DNA from: Ignavibacteriota bacterium
Lineage (GTDB): Bacteria; Bacteroidota; Ignavibacteria; UBA10030
DNA length: 43,261 nucleotides
Reading direction: 5' to 3'
Assembly: GCA_003162695.1 (NCBI GenBank)
Contig: PMML01000078.1
Location: 1 to 43,261, forward strand
A program made the position numbers and the translations under genes. Positions 32,350 through 41,918 of this stretch are shown in pieces. A model generated the notes under the pieces. The model did not search any database and was not told where the DNA came from. It worked only from the letters and a program-made list of their open reading frames with translations. Within the stretch, counting starts at the first letter, position 1, and the number at the start of each line of letters is the position of its first letter.

Positions 32350-33342
32350 ATGAAGAAAAACTCAAATATATTTTTCATCTGCATAGCGGTCGTTCTTATG
32401 ACAACCGGGTCTTTTGCACAAAAGCAGGCAATTGCTCCGCGGGACTCCGTTAAGGCGTTCTTCGGCGGAAATAAAATTTTCGTGAATTACGGAAAACCGT
32501 CGATGGAAGGCCGAAAAATATTCGGTGAATTTGTCCCGTATTATAAAGTATGGCGGACCGGCAATGGAGCGGCAACCACATTGACGACTGATGCCGATAT
32601 CGAAATCGACGGAGCTGTGGTACCGCGCGGAATATATTCCCTTTATACGTTTCCTGCAAAAGACAGGTGGAAGCTCATTATCAATAAACAGACCGGACAG
32701 TGGGGAACCGTTTATAATCCGCAATTCGATCTTGCACGTGTCGACCTTGATGTTAAATACCTGAAGTCTTCCGTCGAGGCACTGACTTTCAAAATAGAAA
32801 AGAAATCTGAAGGCGGCGGTATTTTCCGTATCGAATGGGAACAAACCGAACTTTCTGCTGCATTTCAAATAAGCAAAGACGGATTGCTGCCGAGTCCCCG
32901 GGATTCCGTATCCGTAAATCTCGACGGCAAAATCGTCAGCATCGATTACAGCCGTCCTTCGATGCGCGGAAGGAAAATCATGGGAGGAGTCGTTCCGTAC
33001 GGAAAGGTCTGGCGCACAGGCGCAAATGCCGCGACCGGATTGGCAACGGCAGGCGACATCCGTATCGGAAAAATGATTTTGCCCAAGGGTACATATACGC
33101 TCTTTACGATTCCGTCGGCAAAAGAATGGAAGCTTCTCATCAATCGGCAGACTGGACAATGGGGTACCGTGCACAACGCCCGGCTCGACATGCTTGCTCT
33201 GCCGATGAAAATAAAAAAACTTGCTCAGGCTGTGGAAAAATTTACAATTATTATTGAAAAAACCGGGCCTCGAAAAGGACTTCTTCGGCTGTCGTGGGAA
33301 AAGACCGAAGCGTCGATTGATTTTTCATTGCGCGCCGAATAG
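32350..33342 (+). CDS. Secreted protein with two tandem DUF2911 domains
   Basis: A 330-residue protein: signal peptide 1-23 (FFICIAVVLMTTGSFAQ) and two homologous DUF2911 copies at about 28-175 and 180-325. Each copy has the same landmarks: PRDSV, V/SIDYxxPSMxGRKI, VPYxKVWRTGxxAAT, xLPKGTYTLFTIP-like, W K-L-INxQTGQWGTV and FxIxxxK. Single-domain DUF2911 proteins are common in Bacteroidota; the tandem form implies internal duplication. Function unknown. A small inverted repeat (TAACTAT/ATAGTTA, 32305-32330) precedes the ATG. Confidence 0.88.
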   Translation: MKKNSNIFFICIAVVLMTTGSFAQKQAIAPRDSVKAFFGGNKIFVNYGKPSMEGRKIFGEFVPYYKVWRTGNGAATTLTTDADIEIDGAVVPRGIYSLYTFPAKDRWKLIINKQTGQWGTVYNPQFDLARVDLDVKYLKSSVEALTFKIEKKSEGGGIFRIEWEQTELSAAFQISKDGLLPSPRDSVSVNLDGKIVSIDYSRPSMRGRKIMGGVVPYGKVWRTGANAATGLATAGDIRIGKMILPKGTYTLFTIPSAKEWKLLINRQTGQWGTVHNARLDMLALPMKIKKLAQAVEKFTIIIEKTGPRKGLLRLSWEKTEASIDFSLRAE

Positions 33343-33368
33343 CGGCGCCGAAGATGGGAGAAAAACGT

Positions 33369-33593
33369 ATGCCGGCAAAAATTACGATTAAAACAAACGG
33401 AAGTATCCGCGTTGAAGGCGATTTTGAATTGTATGATGTTGAAGGAAGGAAGTTCGATCTCAGCGGCCGGGAAAAAATTTCGCTCTGCCGCTGTAACCAG
33501 AGTCAGGACAAACCTTTCTGCGACGGTACGCATAAAACCTGCGGTTTTCAGTCCGAGATCATCGCTCGCGTTCTTCCGGCTAAAGAAAAATAA
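33369..33593 (+). CDS. CDGSH iron-sulfur domain protein
   Basis: A 74-residue protein with one CDGSH-type 2Fe-2S site. The ligands are in LCRCNQSQDKPFCDGTH: three Cys and one His in the C-x-C-x(n)-C-x3-H order (residues about 40-55). These small proteins carry redox-active, labile clusters. I prefer ATG 33369 (MPAKITIKTNG), which has GGGAGA nine bases upstream, over ATG 33354, which has none. Confidence 0.9.
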   Translation: MPAKITIKTNGSIRVEGDFELYDVEGRKFDLSGREKISLCRCNQSQDKPFCDGTHKTCGFQSEIIARVLPAKEK

Positions 33594-33626
33594 TGTTCAA
33601 ATATCTAAAAAAGTTGTTCGCGCCGC

Positions 33627-33654
33627 TTGACAATCTCTCAGGAAAAGTTATATT
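33627..33654 (+). promoter_or_regulatory. Strong sigma70-like promoter of the metY-cysK leader
   Basis: TTGACA at 33627-33632 and TATATT at 33649-33654 with 16 bp spacing. A transcript would start near 33661, giving a leader of about 540 bases before metY. This leader contains the poly-Cys ORF, the riboswitch-like RNA and the terminator listed next. Confidence 0.75.
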
Positions 33655-33691
33655 AAAAGAGAGCAGTACCTAAGATAAAAAATTGAAAACG

Positions 33692-33835
33692 ATGAAGAAT
33701 ACATTATCCTTGATGCAGACATCAAAGCCGTTCGCCGGAATGGCGGAGAGTTGTTGCTGTCGCTGTTGTTGTTGTCGGACGCACGTTCGCGCAACGATGT
33801 CGGATAATGGTTGTTCATCGGCCTCCTTATTGTAA
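33692..33835 (+). CDS. Poly-cysteine leader peptide upstream of metY-cysK
   Basis: A 47-codon ORF from ATG 33692 to TAA 33833. Codons 21-28 (33752-33775) spell CCCRCCCC, within SCCCRCCCCR; an eighth Cys is at codon 41. Cys is rare in proteins, so such a run directly upstream of a cysteine/methionine synthesis operon fits a leader peptide whose translation slows when Cys-tRNA is scarce. Poly-Cys upstream ORFs of this kind have been reported as cysteine-responsive attenuators in mycobacteria. The start lies about 30 bases into the predicted transcript; no ribosome site is obvious. The TGT/TGC run could also be a chance simple repeat. Its stop codon abuts the next RNA element. Confidence 0.65.
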   Translation: MKNTLSLMQTSKPFAGMAESCCCRCCCCRTHVRATMSDNGCSSASLL

Positions 33836-33970
33836 TATTTTCTCAAAACAAGCTTTTTTACAGGTCGACGGAGCAAAGCCCGATGCGGCCATAACCAGCC
33901 CTTTCTCCAATGGTGCTGATCATTATCCTCAATCGCCGTGCGATTGAGGGAATAACGAGATGAGGAAAAT
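33836..33970 (+). promoter_or_regulatory. Riboswitch-like RNA, SAM-I clan candidate
   Basis: A multi-helix RNA closed by P1: ATTTTCTCA (33837-33845) pairs with TGAGGAAAAT (33961-33970) with one bulge. P2-like arm: GGTC...CGG, then CCCG...GGCC (33863-33890). P3: ACCA/TGGT at 33894-33897 and 33911-33914, continuing as TGGTGCTGAT, which resembles the conserved GGUGCuAAu of SAM-I. P4: a perfect 9-bp hairpin CCTCAATCG/CGATTGAGG at 33927-33949. The order, the GCCCGATG and AACCA...TGGTGC strings and the metY-cysK context suggest a SAM sensor. The canonical kink-turn (GAUGA) and GGCAACC are not matched exactly, so it would be a variant. GAGG of the P1 3' strand can pair with CCTC of the terminator's left arm, the usual off-switch layout. 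Confidence 0.5.
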
Positions 33971-33973
33971 TGA

Positions 33974-34015
33974 AAACCTCTTCCGGAAAATTCCCGGAAG
34001 AGGTTTTTCGTTTTT
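33974..34015 (+). terminator. Intrinsic terminator (attenuator) in the metY-cysK leader
   Basis: A 13-bp perfect stem: AAACCTCTTCCGG at 33974-33986 and CCGGAAGAGGTTT at 33994-34006, 7-base loop, followed by TTTCGTTTTT. It stands 190 bases before the metY start, after a promoter and a leader, so it can only make sense as a regulated terminator for metY-cysK or as the end of a short RNA. The remaining 188 bases to metY hold no other feature. Confidence 0.9.
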
Positions 34016-34065
34016 ATTCACTTCTGCTTCATAGAAGGACATGAACAAGACAAAAAAGAACATGA

Positions 34066-35517
<1,452 letters not shown>

Positions 35518-35584
35518 TATCGACACCTTGCGAAGGTGGTATCAAAAATTAGCAGAAAACAAAAAATTCATAAAGGAGAATACC

Positions 35585-36502
35585 ATGGCATTAGCAAAAA
35601 ATATTCTGGAAACCATCGGCCGTACGCCGCATGTGCGCGTGAACCGGCTTTTTGGAGACAAGGAAGTATGGATAAAACTCGAACGATCGAATCCGGGCGG
35701 AAGCATTAAAGATCGTATTGCGCTGGCAATGATAGAAGATGCGGAGCGGCGCGGAATTCTGAACAAAGATTCCGTCATCATCGAACCTACATCGGGCAAT
35801 ACAGGAATAGGTCTGGCTTTTGTTGCGGCAGTAAAAGGATATAGAATCATCATCGTTTTACCGGAATCGTTTTCAATAGAGCGGCGGCGCTTGATCAAAG
35901 CATACGGAGCGGAGCTTGAACTGACCCCCCGCGAAAAAGGAATGAAAGGCGCAATCGAACGTGCGACAGAATTGGCGGCTTTAACACCGAATTCCTGGAT
36001 CCCGCAGCAATTTGAAAATTCAGCCAATATCGAGATACACAAAAAAACGACGGCAAAAGAAATTCTTGAAGATTTCCCGCAGGGTATTGATTTCATCATT
36101 ACTGGCGTCGGTACCGGCGGGCATATTACAGCCGTAGCAGAAGAGCTGAAAAAGGTATGGAAGAATCTTAAAGTGTTTGCTGTGGAGCCTGCGCTCTCGC
36201 CTGTTATCAGCGGGGGAAAACCCGGGCCGCATCCGATTCAGGGTATCGGTGCAGGTTTTATACCGAAAAACCTTCATGTCGAAGCGATCGACGGTGTGAT
36301 TCAGGTTACAAAAGAAGAAGCGTATGAGTACGCGCTGCGTACGGCGCGGGAAGAAGGAATTCTTGTCGGAGTCTCATCCGGCGCAGCTTTAGCGGCAGTT
36401 GCCAAGAAACTTCCCGATCTTCGTCCGGGCGGCAGAATTCTAACATTTAATTACGATACCGGCGAACGGTATCTCTCCGTAGACGGACTTTTCCCGGCAT
36501 AA
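35585..36502 (+). CDS. cysK: Cysteine synthase (O-acetylserine sulfhydrylase)
   Basis: PLP enzyme that makes cysteine from O-acetylserine and sulfide. ATG 35585 has AAAGGAG seven bases upstream; it gives 305 residues. PLP Lys is in [14 protein letters not shown] (about 41), substrate loop [32 protein letters not shown], and [11 protein letters not shown] near the end. The tail [13 protein letters not shown] is typical of CysK. It follows metY by 67 bases, so cysteine and homocysteine synthesis from sulfide are made together under one leader. Confidence 0.96.
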   Translation: MALAKNILETIGRTPHVRVNRLFGDKEVWIKLERSNPGGSIKDRIALAMIEDAERRGILNKDSVIIEPTSGNTGIGLAFVAAVKGYRIIIVLPESFSIERRRLIKAYGAELELTPREKGMKGAIERATELAALTPNSWIPQQFENSANIEIHKKTTAKEILEDFPQGIDFIITGVGTGGHITAVAEELKKVWKNLKVFAVEPALSPVISGGKPGPHPIQGIGAGFIPKNLHVEAIDGVIQVTKEEAYEYALRTAREEGILVGVSSGAALAAVAKKLPDLRPGGRILTFNYDTGERYLSVDGLFPA

Positions 36503-36520
36503 GAAAAGTTCGTCCATCAT

Positions 36521-36560
36521 CCGGAGCCGGCGGTTTTTCCATCATACTGCCGGTCTCCGG
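36521..36560 (+). terminator. Hairpin after cysK, probable terminator
   Basis: Stem CCGGAG-c-CGGC (36521-36531) with GCCG-gt-CTCCGG (36549-36560), 10 pairs with one small internal loop, followed by AATGTTTTATCTT. The T-run is interrupted, so ending may be partial; DUF4395 starts 32 bases further on. Confidence 0.6.
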
Positions 36561-36591
36561 AATGTTTTATCTTACATGAAAGGGAACATCT

Positions 36592-37062
36592 ATGAGCGCA
36601 TCGTCGAATTCGGTCGATCTGAATGCATTAAAATTCAACCAGCTTTCAATTATAGCGCTGACACTTCTCGGTTATATTTTGGATGTCCGGCTGCTGCCTG
36701 GATTCGTTGCTGCATTGATGGTTCTCGGCGGCCTTTTTCCGCAGGCGGCTCTCTTTAAAATACTCTACCGGCGAGCGGCCGTTCCGTTAAACATTTTGAA
36801 GCCGGAAATTTCCGAAGAATCGTCCGCGCCGCATAACTTTGCGCAGCTTTTAGGGGGAGTTGTTCTGACGGCCGGGACCGCTTTATTGTTTTTTGGTTCG
36901 GCGGCAGCCGGCTGGACGCTTGCATGGATCGTTATTCTGCTGGCAGCGGTGAATGTCGGTTTCGGTTTTTGCGCGGGCTGCTTTGTGTACTTTCAGCTTG
37001 CCCGGTTGAATGTCCCCGGATTTCGTTCGGCTCAATCCGGCCAGGTGGGAATATCATCATGA
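36592..37062 (+). CDS. DUF4395 membrane protein
   Basis: A 156-residue protein with about four membrane segments (residues about 18-50 and 85-140). The end of the last segments has GFGFCAGCFVYFQLARL, a CxxC at a membrane edge that is usual for DUF4395. Function unknown; these genes often stand beside thioredoxin-like or sulfur-transfer genes. GGGAA lies 7 bases upstream of ATG 36592. It overlaps the next gene by four bases (ATGA), so the two proteins probably act together in thiol chemistry. Confidence 0.85.
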   Translation: MSASSNSVDLNALKFNQLSIIALTLLGYILDVRLLPGFVAALMVLGGLFPQAALFKILYRRAAVPLNILKPEISEESSAPHNFAQLLGGVVLTAGTALLFFGSAAAGWTLAWIVILLAAVNVGFGFCAGCFVYFQLARLNVPGFRSAQSGQVGISS

Positions 37063-37466
37063 TCGAAAGACTTGTTCTATCGTTCTTTTTAATAGCTGCA
37101 TTGTCGGCAGCGGCGAAAATCATCCTTTCCTTTTTAGCATGGCGAATGCGCAGAACATTCCTTGTTCACAGGACTTCCGTCCATCATTCCCAGCCGGTCC
37201 TTCTTTATTTTTGGTCGGACCGGTGCTCTCAATGCAAAACGCAGGAACGGGAAATATCCGCCGCACAAAATATTCTTCGTCAATTCGGAAAACAGTTTGA
37301 TATCCGGAAAATCAATGCGCTCGAAGATCGAAAAACTGCGGAATTATACCGCGTTATGACCGTACCGACCGTCATTTTACTGGACGAGGACGAACAGCCG
37401 GTTGCCGTCCATCCCGGATTCACCCGGGCAAAGACGATCTCGGAACAATATCTGCGAAGTGCCTGA
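37059..37466 (+). CDS. Membrane-anchored thioredoxin-like protein
   Basis: A 135-residue protein: N-terminal membrane anchor (LVLSFFLIAALSAAAKIILSFLAW), then a thioredoxin fold with the active site WSDRCSQCKTQE (CSQC in place of CGPC) and the cis-Pro in VMTVPTVILLDED. The anchor suggests the thioredoxin part lies at the membrane surface, possibly periplasmic. ATG 37059 overlaps the DUF4395 stop. Its partner is probably DUF4395, and the dsbD gene downstream could supply electrons; this is inferred from position. Confidence 0.88.
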   Translation: MIERLVLSFFLIAALSAAAKIILSFLAWRMRRTFLVHRTSVHHSQPVLLYFWSDRCSQCKTQEREISAAQNILRQFGKQFDIRKINALEDRKTAELYRVMTVPTVILLDEDEQPVAVHPGFTRAKTISEQYLRSA

Positions 37467-37626
37467 CGATCCTGGAAAAGAGTAAGCTGTTTTTCCGAAG
37501 GCATCCGGAACCTCTGAAACAATCGGAATCATAATAATTTTCATAATCCTCCATCCAATACCGTTATCATGCGAAAAATAGTGCAGCCGTAAAGCGGGAC
37601 ATTTACTTAATTTACGGTATAGAGAC

Positions 37627-37655
37627 TTGTTCATCATAAAGAGATATGGTATTTT
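37627..37655 (+). promoter_or_regulatory. Probable promoter of dsbD
   Basis: TTGTTC at 37627-37632, 17 bp, TATTTT at 37650-37655, about 30 bases before the dsbD ATG. The rest of the 219-bp gap behind the thioredoxin-like gene shows nothing else. Confidence 0.45.
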
Positions 37656-37685
37656 GAAGAGTTGAGTTTATAAAATGACGGAGTC

Positions 37686-39542
37686 ATGATGAATAAAGTT
37701 TTTCGGTCAGCCGTGTTATTCTGGATTATTTTCGGATCCGGTATATTCGTACATGCCCAGTCCAGTCTGGTTTCATTAAGCCTGAATAAGCAAAAGTGGA
37801 CGGTCAATGCTGGAGCGAATTTTACAGTCGCTCTCCATGTAAAAATCGAACACGGATGGCATATCAACTCGAACAAACCGAACGATGAATTTCTTATTCC
37901 GGCAGTACTGGCTTCCGGCAATACTTCGTTTCCTGTGGCGGGCATCCGTTTCCCTGTACCGAAAGAAAAAAAACTCGGCATCTCCGAAAAACCGGTTTCC
38001 GTTTTTGAAGACGAGATCAATATGCAGGCCACGATTGCCGTAAAAAAAACGACGACCGGCGGCACGTATTCCATTCCGCTTCGATTTAGTTATCAGGGGT
38101 GCAACGACCGGATGTGTGCGGCCCCGGCGAGCGAAACAATCGAACTTACCCTGGAGGTCAAATCCGGTGCAGACACATCGGCTGAAACTCCTGAAGACTT
38201 TGCGCAAAAGAAAACGGGGGATATAAAGAACGCCGCTTCGATATCGACGCCGTCAAAGATGATGCAAGAGCCGAAAATTTTGCAATCTCAACAATCGCAG
38301 CCTCTTCCCGTTGAAAAACATGCGGAACAAATTTCAAAGAACGACGCATCGATCGCTTCTACATTGGAAAGAAGCGGATTGATACTGAGTCTGATCTTTG
38401 TCTTTATCGGCGGACTTGCGTTGAACCTGACGCCGTGCGTGTATCCGCTTATTCCGATCACCGTCGGCTATTTCGGCGGACAGGCGGAAGGAAAAACAAG
38501 CCGTTTGTTCCTTCTCGGAATATTATATGTTCTCGGCATGGCGCTGACCTATTCAATCATTGGTGTCGTTACTGCCCTCAGCGGGGCGGTGTTCGGCGCG
38601 CTGCTGCAGCAGCCGGCTGTTCTCATCGGCATCGCTCTGCTGTTCGTTGTGCTGGCATTGAGTCAGTTCGGTGTGTATGAATTTAAGCTTCCGGACTCGT
38701 GGGCTGCTAAAGCCGGCGGGGCAAAGAGCGGCGTCTTCGGCGCTTTTTTTATGGGACTGACCATGGGAATTGTCGCGGCGCCGTGCATCGGTCCCTTTGT
38801 GCTCGGGCTGGTAACGTATGTTGCGGCAAAGGGGGATCCGCTCTACGGATTTTTAATGTTTTTCGTTCTTGCTGTCGGACTTGGATTTCCTTATTTGATC
38901 CTTGCGCTTTTTTCCGGAAAGATCAAGAACCTTCCACGTGCAGGGGACTGGATGGTCGGTGTAAAACATATTTTCGGATTTTTACTGACGGGCATGGCCA
39001 TCTATTTTATCGGTCCGCTCCTTCCGGCGGCGGCTGTGCATTATGCGCTTCCGTCCTTTGGCATTCTGGCTGCGTTTATCCTGCTGTTCTTCGATTCGAC
39101 TGCCGCGGGGGTCAAAGGTTTTAGAATATTTAAAATAGCATTCTCCGTGATGGTAATCGTCGTTTCTGTCTATGCATTGATTCCGCAAAAAACTGTTTCG
39201 CCGGTGTGGCGAAGTTTCAACGAAGAGGCGTATGAAGCGTCGATCAGGAATAACGAACGTATGGTTGTAGATTTCTATGCGGATTGGTGCATACCGTGCA
39301 AGGAACTCGATGCGCAGACTTTTTCAGATCCGCTGGTCCGGCAGGAACTGATGCGTTTTTCAAGCTACAAGGTAGACATGACGCAGTCGGCCTCGCCGTC
39401 GACGGAACGACTGCGCACCAGGTTTAAAATTAGAGGCATGCCGACCGTTCTAGTTATAAATGCGCGCGGAGAAGAAGCAGAACGCCTCACCGGCTTCGCG
39501 GGGCCGGAACGGTTTCTGGAAATATTAAAGAAAGCAGAGTAG
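37686..39542 (+). CDS. dsbD: Thiol:disulfide interchange protein DsbD
   Basis: Transfers electrons from cytoplasmic thioredoxin to periplasmic thiol proteins. Its 618 residues have all three modules: signal peptide (1-24); N-terminal domain (about 25-165) with the pair in YQGCNDRMCAAP; an eight-segment membrane domain (about 225-500) with the redox Cys in LNLTPCVYPLIP and VAAPCIGPFVLG; and a C-terminal thioredoxin domain (about 510-618) with YADWCIPCKELD and cis-Pro in GMPTVLVI. The Ser/Lys/Gln-rich linker at about 165-225 is less conserved. GGAG lies close upstream of ATG 37686. Confidence 0.96.
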   Translation: MMNKVFRSAVLFWIIFGSGIFVHAQSSLVSLSLNKQKWTVNAGANFTVALHVKIEHGWHINSNKPNDEFLIPAVLASGNTSFPVAGIRFPVPKEKKLGISEKPVSVFEDEINMQATIAVKKTTTGGTYSIPLRFSYQGCNDRMCAAPASETIELTLEVKSGADTSAETPEDFAQKKTGDIKNAASISTPSKMMQEPKILQSQQSQPLPVEKHAEQISKNDASIASTLERSGLILSLIFVFIGGLALNLTPCVYPLIPITVGYFGGQAEGKTSRLFLLGILYVLGMALTYSIIGVVTALSGAVFGALLQQPAVLIGIALLFVVLALSQFGVYEFKLPDSWAAKAGGAKSGVFGAFFMGLTMGIVAAPCIGPFVLGLVTYVAAKGDPLYGFLMFFVLAVGLGFPYLILALFSGKIKNLPRAGDWMVGVKHIFGFLLTGMAIYFIGPLLPAAAVHYALPSFGILAAFILLFFDSTAAGVKGFRIFKIAFSVMVIVVSVYALIPQKTVSPVWRSFNEEAYEASIRNNERMVVDFYADWCIPCKELDAQTFSDPLVRQELMRFSSYKVDMTQSASPSTERLRTRFKIRGMPTVLVINARGEEAERLTGFAGPERFLEILKKAE

Positions 39543-39580
39543 TTTGCGGATAATCAGATTCGCATCGTTCGATCCGTAGA

Positions 39581-39599
39581 GTCCGACTCGTAGTCGGAC
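39581..39599. repeat. Perfect minihairpin GTCCGACTCGTAGTCGGAC
   Basis: 8-bp arms with a 3-base loop, 38 bases after the dsbD stop, between converging genes. The inner part CGACT-CGn-AGTCG recurs at 41845-41857. A TTTTTT run follows 18 bases later, too distant for a standard terminator. No gene lies in 39543-39676. Confidence 0.6.
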
Positions 39600-39676
39600 A
39601 ATTACAAAGCGTTTTTTCACACTCGCCCGTTTATTTCTCCATCCCGATAAAGCACCGGCTTAATCTTGTCATTTTG

Positions 39677-40612
39677 TCATTCTTCATTCTCTTTTGTGTA
39701 AAAATAATACACTGTTAGCAAAATTCCGGCAATACACATTGCGGCAATCACACCGGCCGCTGTCGGCTTGTATGTGAAGACTTCCAATGCCGGACGGTCA
39801 TCTGGCGTCTTGTATAACGCAAGCACGGCAAACAGGTTGTTCACAAAATGCGCCGCCATACCGGGGAAAATGCTTCGACTCCGGTAGAAAAAAAATCCGA
39901 ACAGCACGCCAAGGATAACAAGCGAAAGCAGGTTGATGGGCCGCATGTGATATAATCCGAAGATCACGCCGGTGATAAAGATGCTTTTCATGCCGAGCGT
40001 TCGTTCCAGTGTCCGCTGCACATATCCGCGAAAAAGTATTTCCTCGCAAATTGCCGGTGTAAGGCAGACTACAACGAGAAGCCATATTAATTCTTCGCTG
40101 CTGTACGAAGTGAACAATTGTTCGTTGATGCGCGATAAAAAGTCCGGAATTTTCAGGCGTTCTATAAAAAAATCGCCGATGTAATCGTTGAAAGGCAGAA
40201 CGCAAATCGTAACCGAAGAGGCGAGTATTATCTCGGGAACGGAAAAACGATTGAGCCGCAGATATGAAGCCACATTCGTAGAATGCCAGTGTTTTACGAT
40301 CCACAACGTGGGCAGAAGCATGCAGAGGAATTGAGAAACAAAAACGGCGATGCGCATCGGTCCTTTCATCGCCATTGTCATCCGGGTTAATTGTTCGATG
40401 AAAGTTTTTCCGTGCAGAGATATATGATGCCCGGCGGTATCGATAAGAAAAAATATTACGCCGATAATTGCCTGAGCGTGAAAATACACAACACCGACTA
40501 TCAGAAATCCGAGGAATGCAGCAGCCGCAGAACTTCGTCCGGCCCGCTCCCACGATCCGTCAAGCGCGAGCGGTTCCCGCGGGTTTTGTGTCTCCGCCGG
40601 ATTCACGGTCAC
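39677..40612 (-). CDS. CPBP-family intramembrane metalloprotease
   Basis: A 311-residue membrane protein with about eight hydrophobic segments. Unlike the copy at 8045-8785, motif 1 is canonical: TPAICEEILFRGYVQRTLE (about residues 200-215). Motif 2 is FGLYHMRPINLL and motif 3 GMAAHFVNNLFA. Substrate unknown. ATG 40612 overlaps the stop of the upstream membrane-protein gene by four bases, so they are translated together. Confidence 0.9.
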   Translation of the reverse strand: MTVNPAETQNPREPLALDGSWERAGRSSAAAAFLGFLIVGVVYFHAQAIIGVIFFLIDTAGHHISLHGKTFIEQLTRMTMAMKGPMRIAVFVSQFLCMLLPTLWIVKHWHSTNVASYLRLNRFSVPEIILASSVTICVLPFNDYIGDFFIERLKIPDFLSRINEQLFTSYSSEELIWLLVVVCLTPAICEEILFRGYVQRTLERTLGMKSIFITGVIFGLYHMRPINLLSLVILGVLFGFFFYRSRSIFPGMAAHFVNNLFAVLALYKTPDDRPALEVFTYKPTAAGVIAAMCIAGILLTVYYFYTKENEE

Positions 40613-41607
40613 ATTCGGTCAAAATCAATCGACGACGGATCTTGCAAGGCCGGGGTCGAATAAGATTGAGCCGGAGCCTGGCTTCTGGCGCGCAGGTCAA
40701 AATACATGACCACAGTATACACCGGAGCAATCAGCAGTGTAAGCAGTGCACTTACACCGGTGCCGATACTGATACCCGGGCCGAATGAAGCTTCAAGGTT
40801 TTTCATTGTCACCGGATCGATTTTGCCGCCGGTTTTTCCCAGAATCGTAAAATATTCTCTGTAGGCATCCCACATGCTGCCGAATGTGATCGGCAGTGAT
40901 ACAATCGTGATGACCAACTGCATGATCAGCGAGAATAAAAACAGGATACCGAAGGTTCTCCACCAATATCCTGTTACCAGATCCCAGCTTCCTCTTAACG
41001 ATTCGACAGCGGTCATATCGTCCACTGCGACGGCAGTCAATGAAAAATACCATTTCAAAAAAACATTTAACATCAGCGGCACAAGACCGATACAACAGAT
41101 CAAAACAAACAGCACCATGAGCAATTTTGAAACGACTGCAAGCATAACTGCGGCGATAATTACGATTATAGCAGCGCCGGCAACAATAGCAATTTTAAGC
41201 AAGGCCTGGCCGATTCCATGCAGCCATCTGCCGCTGAATGTTTCATCGATTGCGTCCGTAACAGAAATGGAATAGGACATCAATTCTTCGCTTACGACAA
41301 CACTAATGGCAATTTCAGCGAGCAGCGATCCAAGCATCAGTAAGAGTGATGCAGCGCCAAAGAACGATAATGTTTCCAGCATCGAAATAAAAACGTCAAA
41401 GATGCTTTCTCCATGTGCATTTTTAATTGTTTCCTGCAAATCTGCGATGGAAGAAGAGAAGTCATCGGCTGCAATCGCCATCAGGATGAGCGGAAGTCCG
41501 AGGAACAATAATGCAATGATGAGATTGCGGAAAAATGTTTTACCGATGAGAGTAAATGTTTTTTCAAAAATATCGCTCAATTCCATCGGAACGATCTGCT
41601 TGCTCAT
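40609..41607 (-). CDS. Polytopic membrane protein of unknown function
   Basis: A 332-residue protein with about six membrane segments. The pattern AVAVDDMTAVESLRGSWDLVTGYWWRTFGILFLF and the final VYTVVMYFDLRARSQ is common in a group of membrane proteins related to the GDPD membrane domain and DUF975-like families; no catalytic residues are apparent. It may serve as a scaffold or transporter, but nothing in the sequence settles this. ATG 41607 has a good GAGGAGA site. It heads a two-gene unit with the CPBP protease. Confidence 0.7.
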   Translation of the reverse strand: MSKQIVPMELSDIFEKTFTLIGKTFFRNLIIALLFLGLPLILMAIAADDFSSSIADLQETIKNAHGESIFDVFISMLETLSFFGAASLLLMLGSLLAEIAISVVVSEELMSYSISVTDAIDETFSGRWLHGIGQALLKIAIVAGAAIIVIIAAVMLAVVSKLLMVLFVLICCIGLVPLMLNVFLKWYFSLTAVAVDDMTAVESLRGSWDLVTGYWWRTFGILFLFSLIMQLVITIVSLPITFGSMWDAYREYFTILGKTGGKIDPVTMKNLEASFGPGISIGTGVSALLTLLIAPVYTVVMYFDLRARSQAPAQSYSTPALQDPSSIDFDRM

Positions 41608-41764
41608 TTAAATTCTCCTCTCTGCAATACAGCGATGAAACATACCGTGACAATGCCATGCCGCATTCTTTGTCCGTCGGCATCGGTTTTTAAGTAAACG
41701 AATTCATCCGTATAGATAATGAGGAAGAATATACGAGATGCTTCATAAAAAAGAAAGGAGTTTT

Positions 41765-41860
41765 GTCACTGCATGGTGATTTAAATTTCCCTTGTGGAGT
41801 CCTCCATAGGAGTTTGCATAGGCATCACTATGTGACCTGCGGAACGACTCGCAGTCGGAC
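41765..41860. repeat. Array of short hairpins in the 41608-41994 intergenic region
   Basis: Four small stem-loops in 96 bases: TCAC-tgcatg-GTGA, CTCC-ata-GGAG, TCAC-tat-GTGA and CGACT-cgc-AGTCG (41845-41857). Three have 3-base loops. The last resembles the longer hairpin at 39581-39599, so a dispersed element is likely. The rest of this 387-bp gap between divergent genes has the SOS promoter near its right end and nothing else I can identify. Confidence 0.5.
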
Positions 41861-41918
41861 AGATCTTTTGCATGGGTATTTTGATCGCTAAATTTTACGC
41901 AACGGAGTAAAAAATCGC

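Noticed and set aside
33670-33876. Minus-strand ORF with a poly-Gln run (QQQQRQQQ)
   Set aside because: It is the complement of the poly-Cys codon run; the promoter, terminator and operon context all support the plus strand.
39543-39620. tRNA-like T-arm (GTTCGATCC) followed by a hairpin
   Set aside because: No acceptor stem, D-arm or anticodon arm can be placed at the right distances.
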